NCBI GenBank assembly: GCA_900544905.1
Contig: UQXF01000005.1
Span: 1-57,163 of the forward strand
Source: an uncultured Clostridium sp.
Lineage (GTDB): Bacteria > Bacillota > Clostridia > Lachnospirales > Lachnospiraceae
DNA: 57,163 nt
Reading direction: 5' to 3'
Part shown: positions 25,809 through 34,274 of the stretch, piece after piece
How positions within the stretch are numbered: the stretch's first letter is position 1
Layout: every line of letters begins with the position of its first letter
Translations under genes and position numbers: made by a program
The notes under the pieces: model-generated
The model's database searches: none
What the model saw: the letters and a program-made list of their open reading frames with translations, nothing else
What the model was told of the DNA's origin: nothing

Positions 25809-26597
25809 TTATTCCGCCGTTGTTTCCACAACCTTTACTTTAGCATACCACTTTCCCCCAAAGGCACCATTATGAAATGTTAAATCATTGTCAATTACAA
25901 TTCCATAAGAGGAGGTTGCATGGATTCTCCACTGTGTTCCACAGCCTGCATACTGGATTAACACTACCTTACCTTTATATTTATAGCAAACATTTCCTGC
26001 CGCAGTCCTGCTTTTTTTCAGCTTCTTCATGCCGCAATTTTTTTTCAGATAAGAGGCTGCCTCTTTGATTGAAGAAAATTCACCGAAATAATAGGCAATA
26101 TGCTCCTGATTCTTATATAACAGCGCATCTCCAACCTCCAAATTCCTGGCTGCCTTTTTATTCGCTTTCTTACTACTCTTCCAGGTTGTGATTCCCTTAT
26201 TAATTGCAATTTTTTTCCGTTTGCCCCATACCCATTTCTGTTTTGATTCATTATATACTGCCGGCTTATAAGATATCTTTAATTTTCCGGAACGCTTCCA
26301 TACATACGTTGAACGTCCGGATATTATTTTTACATCCTTTAACGCATGGTTTTCTGCTCCCTTTTCTCCTAAATTTTCCAGCACCCAGGCTGCATATGCA
26401 CTACAGTCCATTTTCCGATAAGGAGTGCCCAGCTTTTTACTCATAAGCTTTCGCAGCTCATCCTGATTTATAGTATAGCCTGTTTGTCTGGTTAAGGCAG
26501 CCTTTGCTGCTTCCGCTTTAACGGATGTAAATGGTACAGTACACACCGTCAGCATTATTAGTAATATGAAAAATACTATTTTATCCTTTTGCTTCAT
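25809..26597 (-). CDS. Secreted NlpC/P60-like cysteine hydrolase
   Basis: A 262-residue exported protein with a signal peptide (about 1-31). The catalytic cysteine lies in KMDCSAYAAWVLENLG (about 57-72), a histidine in GDALLYKNQEHIAYYFG (about 155-171) and a possible third residue in IHATSSYGIVID (about 226). This matches the Cys-His-polar order of NlpC/P60 peptidoglycan endopeptidases, but the 80-residue basic insert between Cys and His is unusual. Start choice: GAGGAG is seven bases before the ATG at 26597, whereas the ATG at 26603 lies almost on top of it. Confidence 0.65.
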   Translation of the reverse strand: MKQKDKIVFFILLIMLTVCTVPFTSVKAEAAKAALTRQTGYTINQDELRKLMSKKLGTPYRKMDCSAYAAWVLENLGEKGAENHALKDVKIISGRSTYVWKRSGKLKISYKPAVYNESKQKWVWGKRKKIAINKGITTWKSSKKANKKAARNLEVGDALLYKNQEHIAYYFGEFSSIKEAASYLKKNCGMKKLKKSRTAAGNVCYKYKGKVVLIQYAGCGTQWRIHATSSYGIVIDNDLTFHNGAFGGKWYAKVKVVETTAE

Positions 26598-26710
26598 ATT
26601 CATTCTCCTCGTTCATCCAAATGGATATTATATACTATAATATTACTCTTTTCAACAATTTCGTTACATTTTTGTTACATTCGTATAACATTTTTTTATA
26701 AAAATATGGG

Positions 26711-26776
26711 TTGACACTTTATGAGCAATATGTTAATCTTTTCTTACTTGAGACAATTGTATATTGTTTTTATAAA
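26711..26776 (+). promoter_or_regulatory. Tandem promoters of leuA and its T-box leader
   Basis: Promoter 1: TTGACA (26711-26716), 17 bases, TAATCT (26734-26739). Promoter 2: TTGAGA (26748-26753), 17 bases, TATAAA (26771-26776). Both point at the T-box. The second places transcription start at about 26784, at the expected 5' end of stem I. Confidence 0.6.
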
Positions 26777-26783
26777 TACTGTG

Positions 26784-27056
26784 ATAAGGAATAGTAGAAT
26801 CTTGGAAGTATTCAGAGAACTGCCGGCTGGTGCAAGGCAGCTGCGAAAAAGATTTGAACTCGCCTTTGAGTAGCCCGCTGAACATTTCAGATAAGTAGGT
26901 GAGGCCGGAACCCAGCCGTTATTCCAGGGAGGATATAAGACTGATTTTTAAAGTCCGTATCTGCAATGAGTGCATACAATGATGTATGAATTAGAGTGGT
27001 ACCGCGTAAGCATTGCTTTACGTCTCTATAGAGGAGACGTGGGGCATTTTTTAATT
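26784..27056 (+). promoter_or_regulatory. T-box riboswitch, leucine specificity, upstream of leuA
   Basis: The leader has the T-box order: stem I with AGTAGA and the apical GGCTGGTGCAAGG region, a specifier segment GAACTCGCC in which CTC (26859-26861) fits a leucine codon, and the highly conserved antiterminator AGAGTGGTACCGCG (26993-27006) before a terminator. Uncharged tRNA-Leu would pair with the specifier and stabilise the antiterminator, allowing leuA transcription when leucine is short. The specifier assignment combines position and gene context. Confidence 0.93.
27015..27052 (+). terminator. T-box-controlled terminator
   Basis: GCTTTACGTCTC (27015-27026) pairs with GAGACGTGGGGC (27034-27045), including three G-U pairs, loop 7, followed by ATTTTTT. 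It competes with the antiterminator at 26993-27006. Confidence 0.88.
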
Positions 27057-27136
27057 TACCCGGAAAATAAAACTGATTGCGATATATATCCGAAAAAACA
27101 AACATATTCTATTTAAAGAAAGAGAGGTAATTTATT

Positions 27137-28816
27137 ATGATGGATTCAACCAAGTATAAGAGAAATTATTTTATGCCGCCTGCCGAGTCCCTGGAATGGA
27201 CCAAGAAGGAGTATATTGATAAGGCGCCTGCATGGTGCTCTGTAGATTTAAGAGATGGTAATCAGGCTTTAATTGTACCAATGAGCTTAGATGAAAAGAT
27301 TGATTTTTTCAAAATGTTAGTACAGGTCGGTTTTAAGGAAATTGAAGTCGGCTTCCCTGCCGCTTCTGAGACCGAATACGATTTCTTAAGAGCATTGATT
27401 GACCAGAATTTAATCCCGGATGATGTAACCGTTCAGGTTCTAACACAGGCAAGACCACACATCATCCAGAAAACCTTTGAAGCGGTAAAGGGATGTAAAC
27501 ACGCAGTAATCCATTTATACAATTCCACCTCTTTGGCGCAGCGTGAACAGGTATTTAAGAAATCCAAAGAGGAAATCAAACAGATTGCCATTGATGGTGC
27601 CAAAATGTTATTGGATTTAACCAAACAGGATGGAGGAAACTACCAGTTTGAATATTCCCCTGAATCCTTTACAGGAACAGAGGTGGATTATGCATTGGAG
27701 GTTTGTAACGCTGTGATTGACGTATGGCAGCCAACTCCTGACAACAAGGTAATCATCAACCTGCCTGCTACTGTAGAAATGTCATTACCTCACGTTTATG
27801 CCAGCCAGATTGAATACATGAGCAAAAATCTTGCCATGCGGGAAAATGTGATTCTGTCCTTACATCCACACAACGACCGTGGCTGCGGCGTGGCAGATGC
27901 CGAATTAGGTGTACTTGCCGGAGCTGACCGTATCGAAGGCACTTTATTTGGCAACGGTGAACGTACCGGTAATGTAGACATTATCACTTTAGCAATGAAC
28001 ATGTATACCCACGGTGTAGACCCTAAGCTGGATTTCAGTGATATTCCTAAGATTACCGAGCTGTATGAGCGCGTCACCGGAATGCGGGTTTATGACCGTT
28101 CCCCATACACCGGTAAACTGGTGTTTGCAGCATTTTCCGGCTCCCATCAGGATGCCATTGCAAAGGGTATGAAATGGAGAGAGGAAAAGAATTTAAAAGA
28201 CTGGACGGTTCCTTACTTACCTCTTGACCCACATGATGTTGGCCGTGAGTATGAGGGCGATGTTATCCGCATCAATTCCCAGTCCGGCAAGGGCGGAATC
28301 GGTTATATCTTAGAGCAGAGCTATGGCTTTAACTTACCTGCCAAAATGCGGGAGGATTTAGGCTATGCTGTCAAGGGTGTATCCGACCACATGCACAAGG
28401 AATTGACGCCGGAGGAAATCCTGGGAATCTTCAACAAGGAGTATGTAAATATAAAAACTGCCATCAAACTGGATGAATGCCATTTTGTACAGGAGGGAAA
28501 TGGTGTTATTTCCACAGAGCTGACAATCAAGCGTGACGGTATCCAAAAGGTATACCACGGTACAGGAAACGGCCGTCTGGACGCCGTTGCAAATGCAGTG
28601 AAGAAGCACTTTGGCATAGAATTCAAGCTGACAACCTACGAGGAGCACGCTTTACAGCATGGTTCCAATTCCCAGGCCTGCGCCTATGTGGGAATTGATA
28701 TGGCAGACGGCAAGACAACCTGGGGCTGCGGTATTAAGAACGATATCATTGACGCCTCTGTATGTGCTCTGCTTTCCGCAGTTAACAAGGTATTAGATAC
28801 AAATCACATCAAATAA
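27137..28816 (+). CDS. leuA: 2-isopropylmalate synthase
   Basis: A 559-residue enzyme of the long LeuA form. Catalytic TIM-barrel motifs are visible: SVDLRDGNQAL (about 36-46), EIEVGFPAAS and the metal-binding HPHNDRGCGVADAE (about 243-256), with NGERTGNVD nearby. The C-terminal regulatory domain (about 425-555) is present, so leucine feedback is expected. It condenses acetyl-CoA with 2-oxoisovalerate in the first committed step of leucine synthesis. Start is ATG 27137 (ATG 27140 possible) after AGAGAGG. It is under T-box control and stands alone: no leuB/C/D follows. Confidence 0.97.
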   Translation: MMDSTKYKRNYFMPPAESLEWTKKEYIDKAPAWCSVDLRDGNQALIVPMSLDEKIDFFKMLVQVGFKEIEVGFPAASETEYDFLRALIDQNLIPDDVTVQVLTQARPHIIQKTFEAVKGCKHAVIHLYNSTSLAQREQVFKKSKEEIKQIAIDGAKMLLDLTKQDGGNYQFEYSPESFTGTEVDYALEVCNAVIDVWQPTPDNKVIINLPATVEMSLPHVYASQIEYMSKNLAMRENVILSLHPHNDRGCGVADAELGVLAGADRIEGTLFGNGERTGNVDIITLAMNMYTHGVDPKLDFSDIPKITELYERVTGMRVYDRSPYTGKLVFAAFSGSHQDAIAKGMKWREEKNLKDWTVPYLPLDPHDVGREYEGDVIRINSQSGKGGIGYILEQSYGFNLPAKMREDLGYAVKGVSDHMHKELTPEEILGIFNKEYVNIKTAIKLDECHFVQEGNGVISTELTIKRDGIQKVYHGTGNGRLDAVANAVKKHFGIEFKLTTYEEHALQHGSNSQACAYVGIDMADGKTTWGCGIKNDIIDASVCALLSAVNKVLDTNHIK

Positions 28817-28885
28817 GCGCCAAAGCAGATTTCATATATTTTGACTTCATACATTTATGGAAAATACAACAAGAAATAAAATGTT

Positions 28886-28916
28886 AAAAAACCCCTTGAA
28901 ATTCAAGGGGTTTTTT
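28886..28916 (+). terminator. Intrinsic terminator of leuA
   Basis: A nearly continuous palindrome: A-run, ACCCCTTGAA (28891-28900), complementary TTCAAGGGGT, six Ts (28911-28916). It lies between leuA and the convergent tRNA-Leu gene and may act in both directions. Confidence 0.88.
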
Positions 28917-28918
28917 AC

Positions 28919-29002
28919 TGCGGAAGATGGGACTTGAACCCACACGATGTTGCCATCACTAGATCCTTAGTCTAGCCTGTCTGCCAGTTCCAGCACTTCC
29001 GC
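28919..29002 (-). tRNA. tRNA-Leu, anticodon UAA
   Basis: An 84-base class II tRNA. Acceptor GCGGAAG (from 29002) pairs with CTTCCGC; the D arm contains GGCAGACAGGC; the anticodon stem CTAGA/TCTAG encloses CTAAGGA, giving anticodon UAA. A long variable arm and the T arm GGGTTCAAGTCCC follow. CCA is not encoded. TATAAT about 15 bases upstream is a plausible -10 box. Confidence 0.95.
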
Positions 29003-29140
29003 ATATTCAATTATAAGTCCATCCTCACTAATATGTATTTTTTAAAAATCATATTAACATGAACCTTGTATAGATTACTACGTTTTAATGGAAAATGCAA
29101 TATCAAATTGCAATTTTTTTAATTTTTCCGCTTTCGTGGC

Positions 29141-29191
29141 GGGAGAATGCATCTGTATTCTCCCAGCCCACTACCAGCGTATATTCTCCCC
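29141..29191 (-). other. Hairpin and repeated GGGAGAATA in the rplT trailer
   Basis: In the 226 bases between rplT and the tRNA, GGGAGAAT (29141-29148) pairs with ATTCTCCC (29157-29164), and a second ATTCTCCC lies at 29183-29190. One arm could pair with either copy. No T-tract follows, so a terminator role is unproven. The rest of this gap is A/T-rich without recognisable features. Confidence 0.4.
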
Positions 29192-29228
29192 ATGCTTATC
29201 TATACAGATAAAACAATGATAACCTGAA

Positions 29229-29585
29229 TTATGCTAATTTTGCCTTAGCAACCTCTACTAATTTTGCAAAACCTTCTGCATCGGATACTGCTAATTCAGC
29301 AAGCATCTTTCTATTCATATCAACACCTGCAAGCTTCAAGCCATACATAAATTTGCTGTAGGATAAGCCATTCATTCTTGCTGCAGCATTGATACGTGCA
29401 ATCCATAAACGTCTGAACTGTCTCTTTTTCTGCTTTCTGCCTGCATATGAAGAAGTCAAAGCTCTCATAACGGACTGCTTTGCCACTCTATACTGCTTAG
29501 ACCTTGCTCCTCTATAACCCTTTGCGAGCTTTAATGTTCTGTTATGTCTTTTCTTTGCGCCTACGCCGCCTTTAACTCTTGCCAT
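29229..29585 (-). CDS. rplT: 50S ribosomal protein L20
   Basis: A 118-residue ribosomal protein of the expected length, very basic, with the family's N-terminus MARVKGGVGAKKRHNRTLKL and the conserved RRLWIARINAAAR segment. It binds 23S rRNA early in large-subunit assembly. In Firmicutes it also represses its own operon through the mRNA leader. It is the last gene of infC-rpmI-rplT, 27 bases after rpmI. Confidence 0.98.
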   Translation of the reverse strand: MARVKGGVGAKKRHNRTLKLAKGYRGARSKQYRVAKQSVMRALTSSYAGRKQKKRQFRRLWIARINAAARMNGLSYSKFMYGLKLAGVDMNRKMLAELAVSDAEGFAKLVEVAKAKLA

Positions 29586-29612
29586 TTCTATTTCCTCCTA
29601 ATTCCATCCATC

Positions 29613-29810
29613 TTACAGATAAGGTAAAATCTTCTTCATTACCTTTTCGTTTGTCTTATCCATCATCGTTGCTTTTCTAAGATTTCTCTTTCTCTTAGTA
29701 GTCTTCTTAGTTAAAATATGGCTCTTATACGCTTTGTTTCTCTTAAGGCTACCACTTCCGGTTTTCTTAAAACGCTTAGCTGCTGCTCTGTTTGTCTTTA
29801 ATTTTGGCAT
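29613..29810 (-). CDS. rpmI: 50S ribosomal protein L35
   Basis: A 65-residue basic protein starting MPKLKTNRAAAKRFKKTGSG and carrying the HILTKKTTKRKRNLRK segment, both diagnostic for L35. It is the middle gene of the infC operon, with a 29-base gap to infC. Confidence 0.98.
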   Translation of the reverse strand: MPKLKTNRAAAKRFKKTGSGSLKRNKAYKSHILTKKTTKRKRNLRKATMMDKTNEKVMKKILPYL

Positions 29811-29839
29811 TACTGTTTCCTCCTTAAATGTCTCTTATA

Positions 29840-30346
29840 TTATCTCTTCTCAGACAAAAACATTATCATGCTCCTGCCCTCGAATTTTGCTGGCTTATCA
29901 ATCACTGCAACATCTTCTAACTGCTTTGCAAAATCATCCAGAATAACCTTGCTCTGGTTTACATGTGCCAGTTCACGGCCACGGAAACGCAAGGTAACCT
30001 TTACCTTATCTCCCTTAGCCAAAAACTTTCTTGCCTGATTTATCTTTGTATTCAAATCATTGGTATCGATATTAGGGGATAAACGAACCTCCTTGATATC
30101 AATGGTTTTCTGCTTCTTCTTTGCCTCTTTTTCTTTTCTTGCGAGCTCATAACGGTATTTTCCATAATCAATAATCTTGCATACCGGTGGCTTTGCATTT
30201 GGAGCAATCTTTACTAAATCCAGTTCAGCCTCTCTTGCCAGCTTCATGGCATCCTTCGCTGACATAATACCTAACTGCTCTCCCTCTGTTCCGATTAAAC
30301 GGACTTCCTTATCACGAATCTGCTCATTAATCATTAACTCGCTAAT
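29840..30346 (-). CDS. infC: Translation initiation factor IF-3, rare ATT start
   Basis: A 168-residue protein. It opens SELMINEQIRDKEVRLIG; the C-terminal domain contains KVKVTLRFRGRELAH and ends MIMFLSEKR. IF-3 keeps the 30S subunit free and checks the initiation codon. The start is taken as ATT at 30346 because GGAGG lies nine bases upstream of it. The in-frame ATG four codons later is about 21 bases from GGAGG, too far. An atypical AUU start is a classical infC feature allowing autoregulation by IF-3. A longer upstream reading would run through the leader terminator. Confidence 0.93.
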   Translation of the reverse strand: MSELMINEQIRDKEVRLIGTEGEQLGIMSAKDAMKLAREAELDLVKIAPNAKPPVCKIIDYGKYRYELARKEKEAKKKQKTIDIKEVRLSPNIDTNDLNTKINQARKFLAKGDKVKVTLRFRGRELAHVNQSKVILDDFAKQLEDVAVIDKPAKFEGRSMIMFLSEKR

Positions 30347-30502
30347 GGTTTTGTACCTCCATCTTACATAATATAAAAAGTGGATAGCATACCTATCCAC
30401 TTCTATTAGAAACCTGTGTTTTATATCTCTAATATTTGACCCGAGCCGCCCGATTGCGCTAAGGTGAGAGTGGATACTCTGCTTGATTGTTTGTCACACG
30501 AC
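30347..30502 (-). promoter_or_regulatory. infC-rpmI-rplT attenuator leader (L20-type)
   Basis: The untranslated leader has mutually exclusive pairings. Segment UAUCCACU (30476-30469) can pair with AGUGGAUA (from 30401 downward) as an antiterminator, and the latter can pair with CUAUCCACU (30387-30379) as a terminator followed by T-rich sequence. Ribosomal leaders bound by L20 are known to control this operon in Firmicutes. I infer the same here from position and structure; no covariance check was possible. Confidence 0.75.
30372..30401 (-). terminator. Conditional terminator in the infC leader
   Basis: Nine perfect base pairs (30379-30387 with 30393-30401), loop CATAC, then TTTTTATAT on the minus strand. 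It stands about 26 bases before the infC ribosome site's GGAGG. Confidence 0.8.
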
Positions 30503-30508
30503 TTGAAT

Positions 30509-30537
30509 AGATTACCATATATCTCTATGCAAGTCAA
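30509..30537 (-). promoter_or_regulatory. Promoter of the infC operon
   Basis: Minus-strand TTGACT (30532-30537), 17-base spacer, TAATCT (30509-30514). Start of transcription is expected near 30502. Confidence 0.7.
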
Positions 30538-30580
30538 GAAAAAAATATAACTTTTTCCATAAAAATATTATATTGCTGCT

Positions 30581-32719
30581 TTATTTTCTTTCACTGGTAG
30601 CCGGCTCAAAAATATTCCTGACTACCTCATTGTGCTCATCCGCATAAGCCTTCTCCATGGCAAGCCGGCAGAATTCATCCTGGGCACCGATTTTTTCAAC
30701 CCCACGCAAATCCTGTTTTGCATATTCCCTGCCATTTGGCTGTAAGATATGTGCCTTCAATGTATCTGCAAGCTGAAGCTTAAGAATCCCTATAACATCC
30801 TGTTTCAGCTTTTCATCCTCCACCGGGAAGGTAATCTCCACACGCTTGTCAAGATTACGCGGCATCCAGTCGGCACTTCCCATATATACATCCTCAAAGC
30901 CATCATTATAAAAATAGAAAATGCGGGAATGCTCCAGGAAATTGCCCACCAGGGAGCGAACCGTAATATTTTCTGAGACTCCCGGAATCCCTGTTTTCAG
31001 ACAGCAGATTCCCCGGATAATCAAATCAATCTTAACGCCCGCTGTACTTGCCTTATACAACGCCTCAATAATCATTGGGTCGCAGAGAGAATTCATCTTT
31101 GCCACAATTCTTGCCTTTTTACCCTTTTTAGCATTTTCCGCCTCCCGGTTAATCAACATCAGGAAACAATCCTTTAACCAGATTGGCGCCACCATCAGCT
31201 TATTCCAAACCGGCGGCTCCGAATAACCGGACAGCATATTAAATACTGCTGTTGCATCCTCTCCAATGGCATCATTGCAGGTCAGCAGTCCCATATCCGT
31301 ATAGAGTTTGGCAGTCACATCATTATAGTTACCCGTTCCGAGATGCACATATCTGCGAATGCCATCCTCTTCCCTTCTCACCACCAGGGCAATCTTGGAA
31401 TGGGTTTTCAGTCCCACCAGTCCATAGATTACATGACAGCCCGCCTTTTCCAGCATTTTTGCCCATCCGATATTATTTTCCTCATCAAATCTCGCCTTTA
31501 ACTCCACCAGCACCGTAACCTGCTTGCCATTTTCCGCAGCCCGGGCAAGGGAGGCAACAATCGGGGAATTCCCGCTGACACGGTACAAGGTCTGCTTGAT
31601 TGCCAGTACATTCGGGTCATTTGCCGCCTGGGAAATAAAATCTATCACCGGCGTAAACTCATAATATGGATGATGCAGTAAAATATCATGCTCCCGAATC
31701 TGCTCAAAAATCCCCCGTTCCCTGTCAAGCCCCGGAACCGGCTGTGGAACAAACTTTGGAAGCTTATATTCATCAAAGCCCTCCAGACCATACACCTTCA
31801 TTAAAAAGGTTAAATCCAAAGGTCCTTTAATTTTATACAGATAATTTTCGTCCACATTCAGCTGCTCCATAAGCTTCTTCTGCAAACGCTTATCCATGGT
31901 ATCCGCCACCTCTAAACGAATCACCTCGCCCCACTGGCGCTTCTTTATCTGCTTTTCAATCTCCTTTAACAGGTCTGCGGCATCATCCTCATCAATGGTC
32001 AAATCTGCATTTCGCATAACACGATAGGGATGTGCGCTTAAAATCGTATAATTCAGGAATAATTTATCCAGGTTTCTTTCGATTACCTCCTCCAATAGAA
32101 TTATGGCTGTTTCCCCTTCATTTTCAGATGGAATTTCCACAATTCTCGGAAGCACTCCCGGCACCTGTACCGTTGCAATATCCACAACATCCTCTTTTTT
32201 CTTGTCTTTAATCAGAGCGCCGATATTCAAAGACTTATTCTGAATCAATGGAAATGGTCTTGACTGGTCTACCGCCATCGGCGTCAGAACCGGATACACA
32301 TTTTTCTGAAAATACTCATCCACATATGCCGCCTGTTTATCTGTAAGCTCCTCGTGATGGCGCACAAAATGAAGTCCGCATTTTCCAAGAAGCGGAAGCA
32401 GGGAACGGTTTAACGTCTTATACTGTTCTGCCATAAACTGCTTTGCCTCCGGCAGGATTGCATCTAACTGCTCTTTTGCAGTCATTCCTGCAATATCCCT
32501 CTTTGTATATCCCGCATGCACCATATCCATCAGGGATGCAATACGAATCATGAAAAATTCATCCAGATTGGAGGCTGTAATGCTTAAGAATTTAATGCGC
32601 TCAAAGGGAAGAATACTCTTATCCTTTGCCTCAGCCAGTATCCTCTTATTAAACTGCAGCCAGGAAAGCTCCCGGTTTTCCAGATATTCCGGTTTTAAAA
32701 ATTTACTTTTCTCTTTCAT
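30581..32719 (-). CDS. ppk1: Polyphosphate kinase 1
   Basis: A 712-residue PPK1 with the N-terminal NRELSWLQFNKRILAEA signature and the catalytic region GLKTHSKIALVVRREE, whose histidine is the phosphorylated residue; the HLGTGNYND motif follows. It reversibly makes polyphosphate from ATP. Its ATG overlaps the end of the ppx/gppA gene (TAATG), so synthesis and breakdown enzymes are translationally coupled. It is the last gene of the long minus-strand run that begins at folC. Confidence 0.96.
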   Translation of the reverse strand: MKEKSKFLKPEYLENRELSWLQFNKRILAEAKDKSILPFERIKFLSITASNLDEFFMIRIASLMDMVHAGYTKRDIAGMTAKEQLDAILPEAKQFMAEQYKTLNRSLLPLLGKCGLHFVRHHEELTDKQAAYVDEYFQKNVYPVLTPMAVDQSRPFPLIQNKSLNIGALIKDKKKEDVVDIATVQVPGVLPRIVEIPSENEGETAIILLEEVIERNLDKLFLNYTILSAHPYRVMRNADLTIDEDDAADLLKEIEKQIKKRQWGEVIRLEVADTMDKRLQKKLMEQLNVDENYLYKIKGPLDLTFLMKVYGLEGFDEYKLPKFVPQPVPGLDRERGIFEQIREHDILLHHPYYEFTPVIDFISQAANDPNVLAIKQTLYRVSGNSPIVASLARAAENGKQVTVLVELKARFDEENNIGWAKMLEKAGCHVIYGLVGLKTHSKIALVVRREEDGIRRYVHLGTGNYNDVTAKLYTDMGLLTCNDAIGEDATAVFNMLSGYSEPPVWNKLMVAPIWLKDCFLMLINREAENAKKGKKARIVAKMNSLCDPMIIEALYKASTAGVKIDLIIRGICCLKTGIPGVSENITVRSLVGNFLEHSRIFYFYNDGFEDVYMGSADWMPRNLDKRVEITFPVEDEKLKQDVIGILKLQLADTLKAHILQPNGREYAKQDLRGVEKIGAQDEFCRLAMEKAYADEHNEVVRNIFEPATSERK

Positions 32720-34257
32720 TATATCCTCGCTCCTTTTTGTTTTAATACTGGTTTAATTCCAAATACCTTGGAAAAGAAATCTGCCTTATCGTCAAAGAGA
32801 CCTCTCTCCAATGCCAAATCATACAGGGTATCAATCGTAATAACCAGCTGCTTATCTTTTACCACAATATTATAGGTATTTGCCTTCTGCTTATGGGAGC
32901 GGTCCATTGCATTTGCTACCTTTAAGATTGCCACCAGCTTTGCCACCTTCATATAGTCTGCATTTCCCATTTCACTGTGGATTTCCCTGTAATCCGGCAG
33001 TGGAACCGAATTGTATTTTACGATATTGGCTATCTCCTCTCTCTCCTTATGGGAGATACCCATAATCTCCGTTGACATGATAATGGCATAGGAATTTGCT
33101 CCTGCCCCGTTCATATTTATAAATTTCCCACAATCGTGGAGTGTAGCCGCAATCTCTAACTGCAGGCGTTCCTTTCCCTGCAGCCGGTGGATTTTCTTTG
33201 TCTTGTCAAAAATCTGGCAAGCAATTGCAGCTACATTATAATTGTGCTCCTTATTACAGCGGTACCGCTTGGCAATCTGATGTACGGAAGACCGGATGTC
33301 ATCTTCAAAATTCCGCTTAAAGGTAAGGTTTTTATTCTTCTCCAACACATCTACAATGATGCCATCGCAGAGGTCAACATTCGGCGTCCAGATTAAATCT
33401 GCCTTTGCCTGCTGCAGGAAAATACCGTAAATCATGGCTGCCGGCAGCAACAGGGTTGCCCTCTCATATGGAATTTTATATTCTGCTGCAAGCTCTGCCG
33501 TTCCCTCTGAGAGAAGCCGGTCAAAAATGGAGCTTAACTGCTTTTCATTCAAATGGTCTGTAATTCCCAGCTCCGGTACAATCTGAATCAGATTGCTAAT
33601 CTCATCACCTATTGCAATCACATTTTTAATTTCCTTATCCCCTAAATAGTGATGCCGGAAGGTGTCAATCTCATTGGCAATAAATTCTTCCATTACCCGT
33701 TCCAAATGGTTATTGTCAATACGGAAGGTTTTCAGCCGCTCTCTCACACGAAGCGCACCAATCGGTATATTTTGGGTTGCCGTAAGCTTCCCGTTATTCA
33801 TCAGGGAAATCTGGATGCTTCCCGCGCCGATATCTACAATGGCAGTATTCTTTTCAACAATCTTCTCAAAATTAGCTGATTTGACTGCCAGACCCTTGTA
33901 CATTAAGAAACGGTGCTCTGAATTACTCAGGATTTTCACCTCAATACCGGTTCTCGCCTTCAGCAAATCCAGCACCATCATGTTATTTTTTGCCTCCCGG
34001 ACAGCACTGGTGGCATAAGCGCAGTAATCCGTTGTTCCATACTCCTTCATTTTTCTGGAAAACCGGTTTAGAATCTCACTCAGCCGTTCAACGGATTCCA
34101 GCGAAATGTACCCATCCTTATAGGTGTCGGAGCCCAGCTCCATGATATTGCTGACATAATCCAGCTGGCGGTAACCCTTTTTCGCCGTCACTTCATAAAT
34201 TTTCATGGTCACATCTGTTGAACCTACATCAATTGCCGCAAATGTTCTATATGCCAT
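32719..34257 (-). CDS. ppx: Ppx/GppA exopolyphosphatase with C-terminal HD domain
   Basis: A 512-residue protein. The N-terminal ASKHA-type phosphatase domains (about 1-300) show AAIDVGSTDVTMKIYE and the phosphate-binding AIVDIGAGSIQIS. The C-terminal HD-like domain (about 315-500) contains ATLHDCGKFIN. This matches long Ppx/GppA enzymes acting on polyphosphate or pppGpp; the preferred substrate cannot be told from sequence, though fusion to ppk1 by overlap favours polyphosphate. It follows pheA by 17 bases. Confidence 0.92.
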   Translation of the reverse strand: MAYRTFAAIDVGSTDVTMKIYEVTAKKGYRQLDYVSNIMELGSDTYKDGYISLESVERLSEILNRFSRKMKEYGTTDYCAYATSAVREAKNNMMVLDLLKARTGIEVKILSNSEHRFLMYKGLAVKSANFEKIVEKNTAIVDIGAGSIQISLMNNGKLTATQNIPIGALRVRERLKTFRIDNNHLERVMEEFIANEIDTFRHHYLGDKEIKNVIAIGDEISNLIQIVPELGITDHLNEKQLSSIFDRLLSEGTAELAAEYKIPYERATLLLPAAMIYGIFLQQAKADLIWTPNVDLCDGIIVDVLEKNKNLTFKRNFEDDIRSSVHQIAKRYRCNKEHNYNVAAIACQIFDKTKKIHRLQGKERLQLEIAATLHDCGKFINMNGAGANSYAIIMSTEIMGISHKEREEIANIVKYNSVPLPDYREIHSEMGNADYMKVAKLVAILKVANAMDRSHKQKANTYNIVVKDKQLVITIDTLYDLALERGLFDDKADFFSKVFGIKPVLKQKGARI

Positions 34258-34274
34258 TTACGCATCCCTCCTGT

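Noticed and set aside
26887..27105. Minus-strand reading frame of 72 codons
   Set aside because: It lies across the T-box RNA, has no ribosome site, and is explained by the structured leader.
30347..30400. Longer IF-3 starting upstream at ATG 30400
   Set aside because: The extra 18 codons run through the leader terminator hairpin and are unlike IF-3 N-termini.
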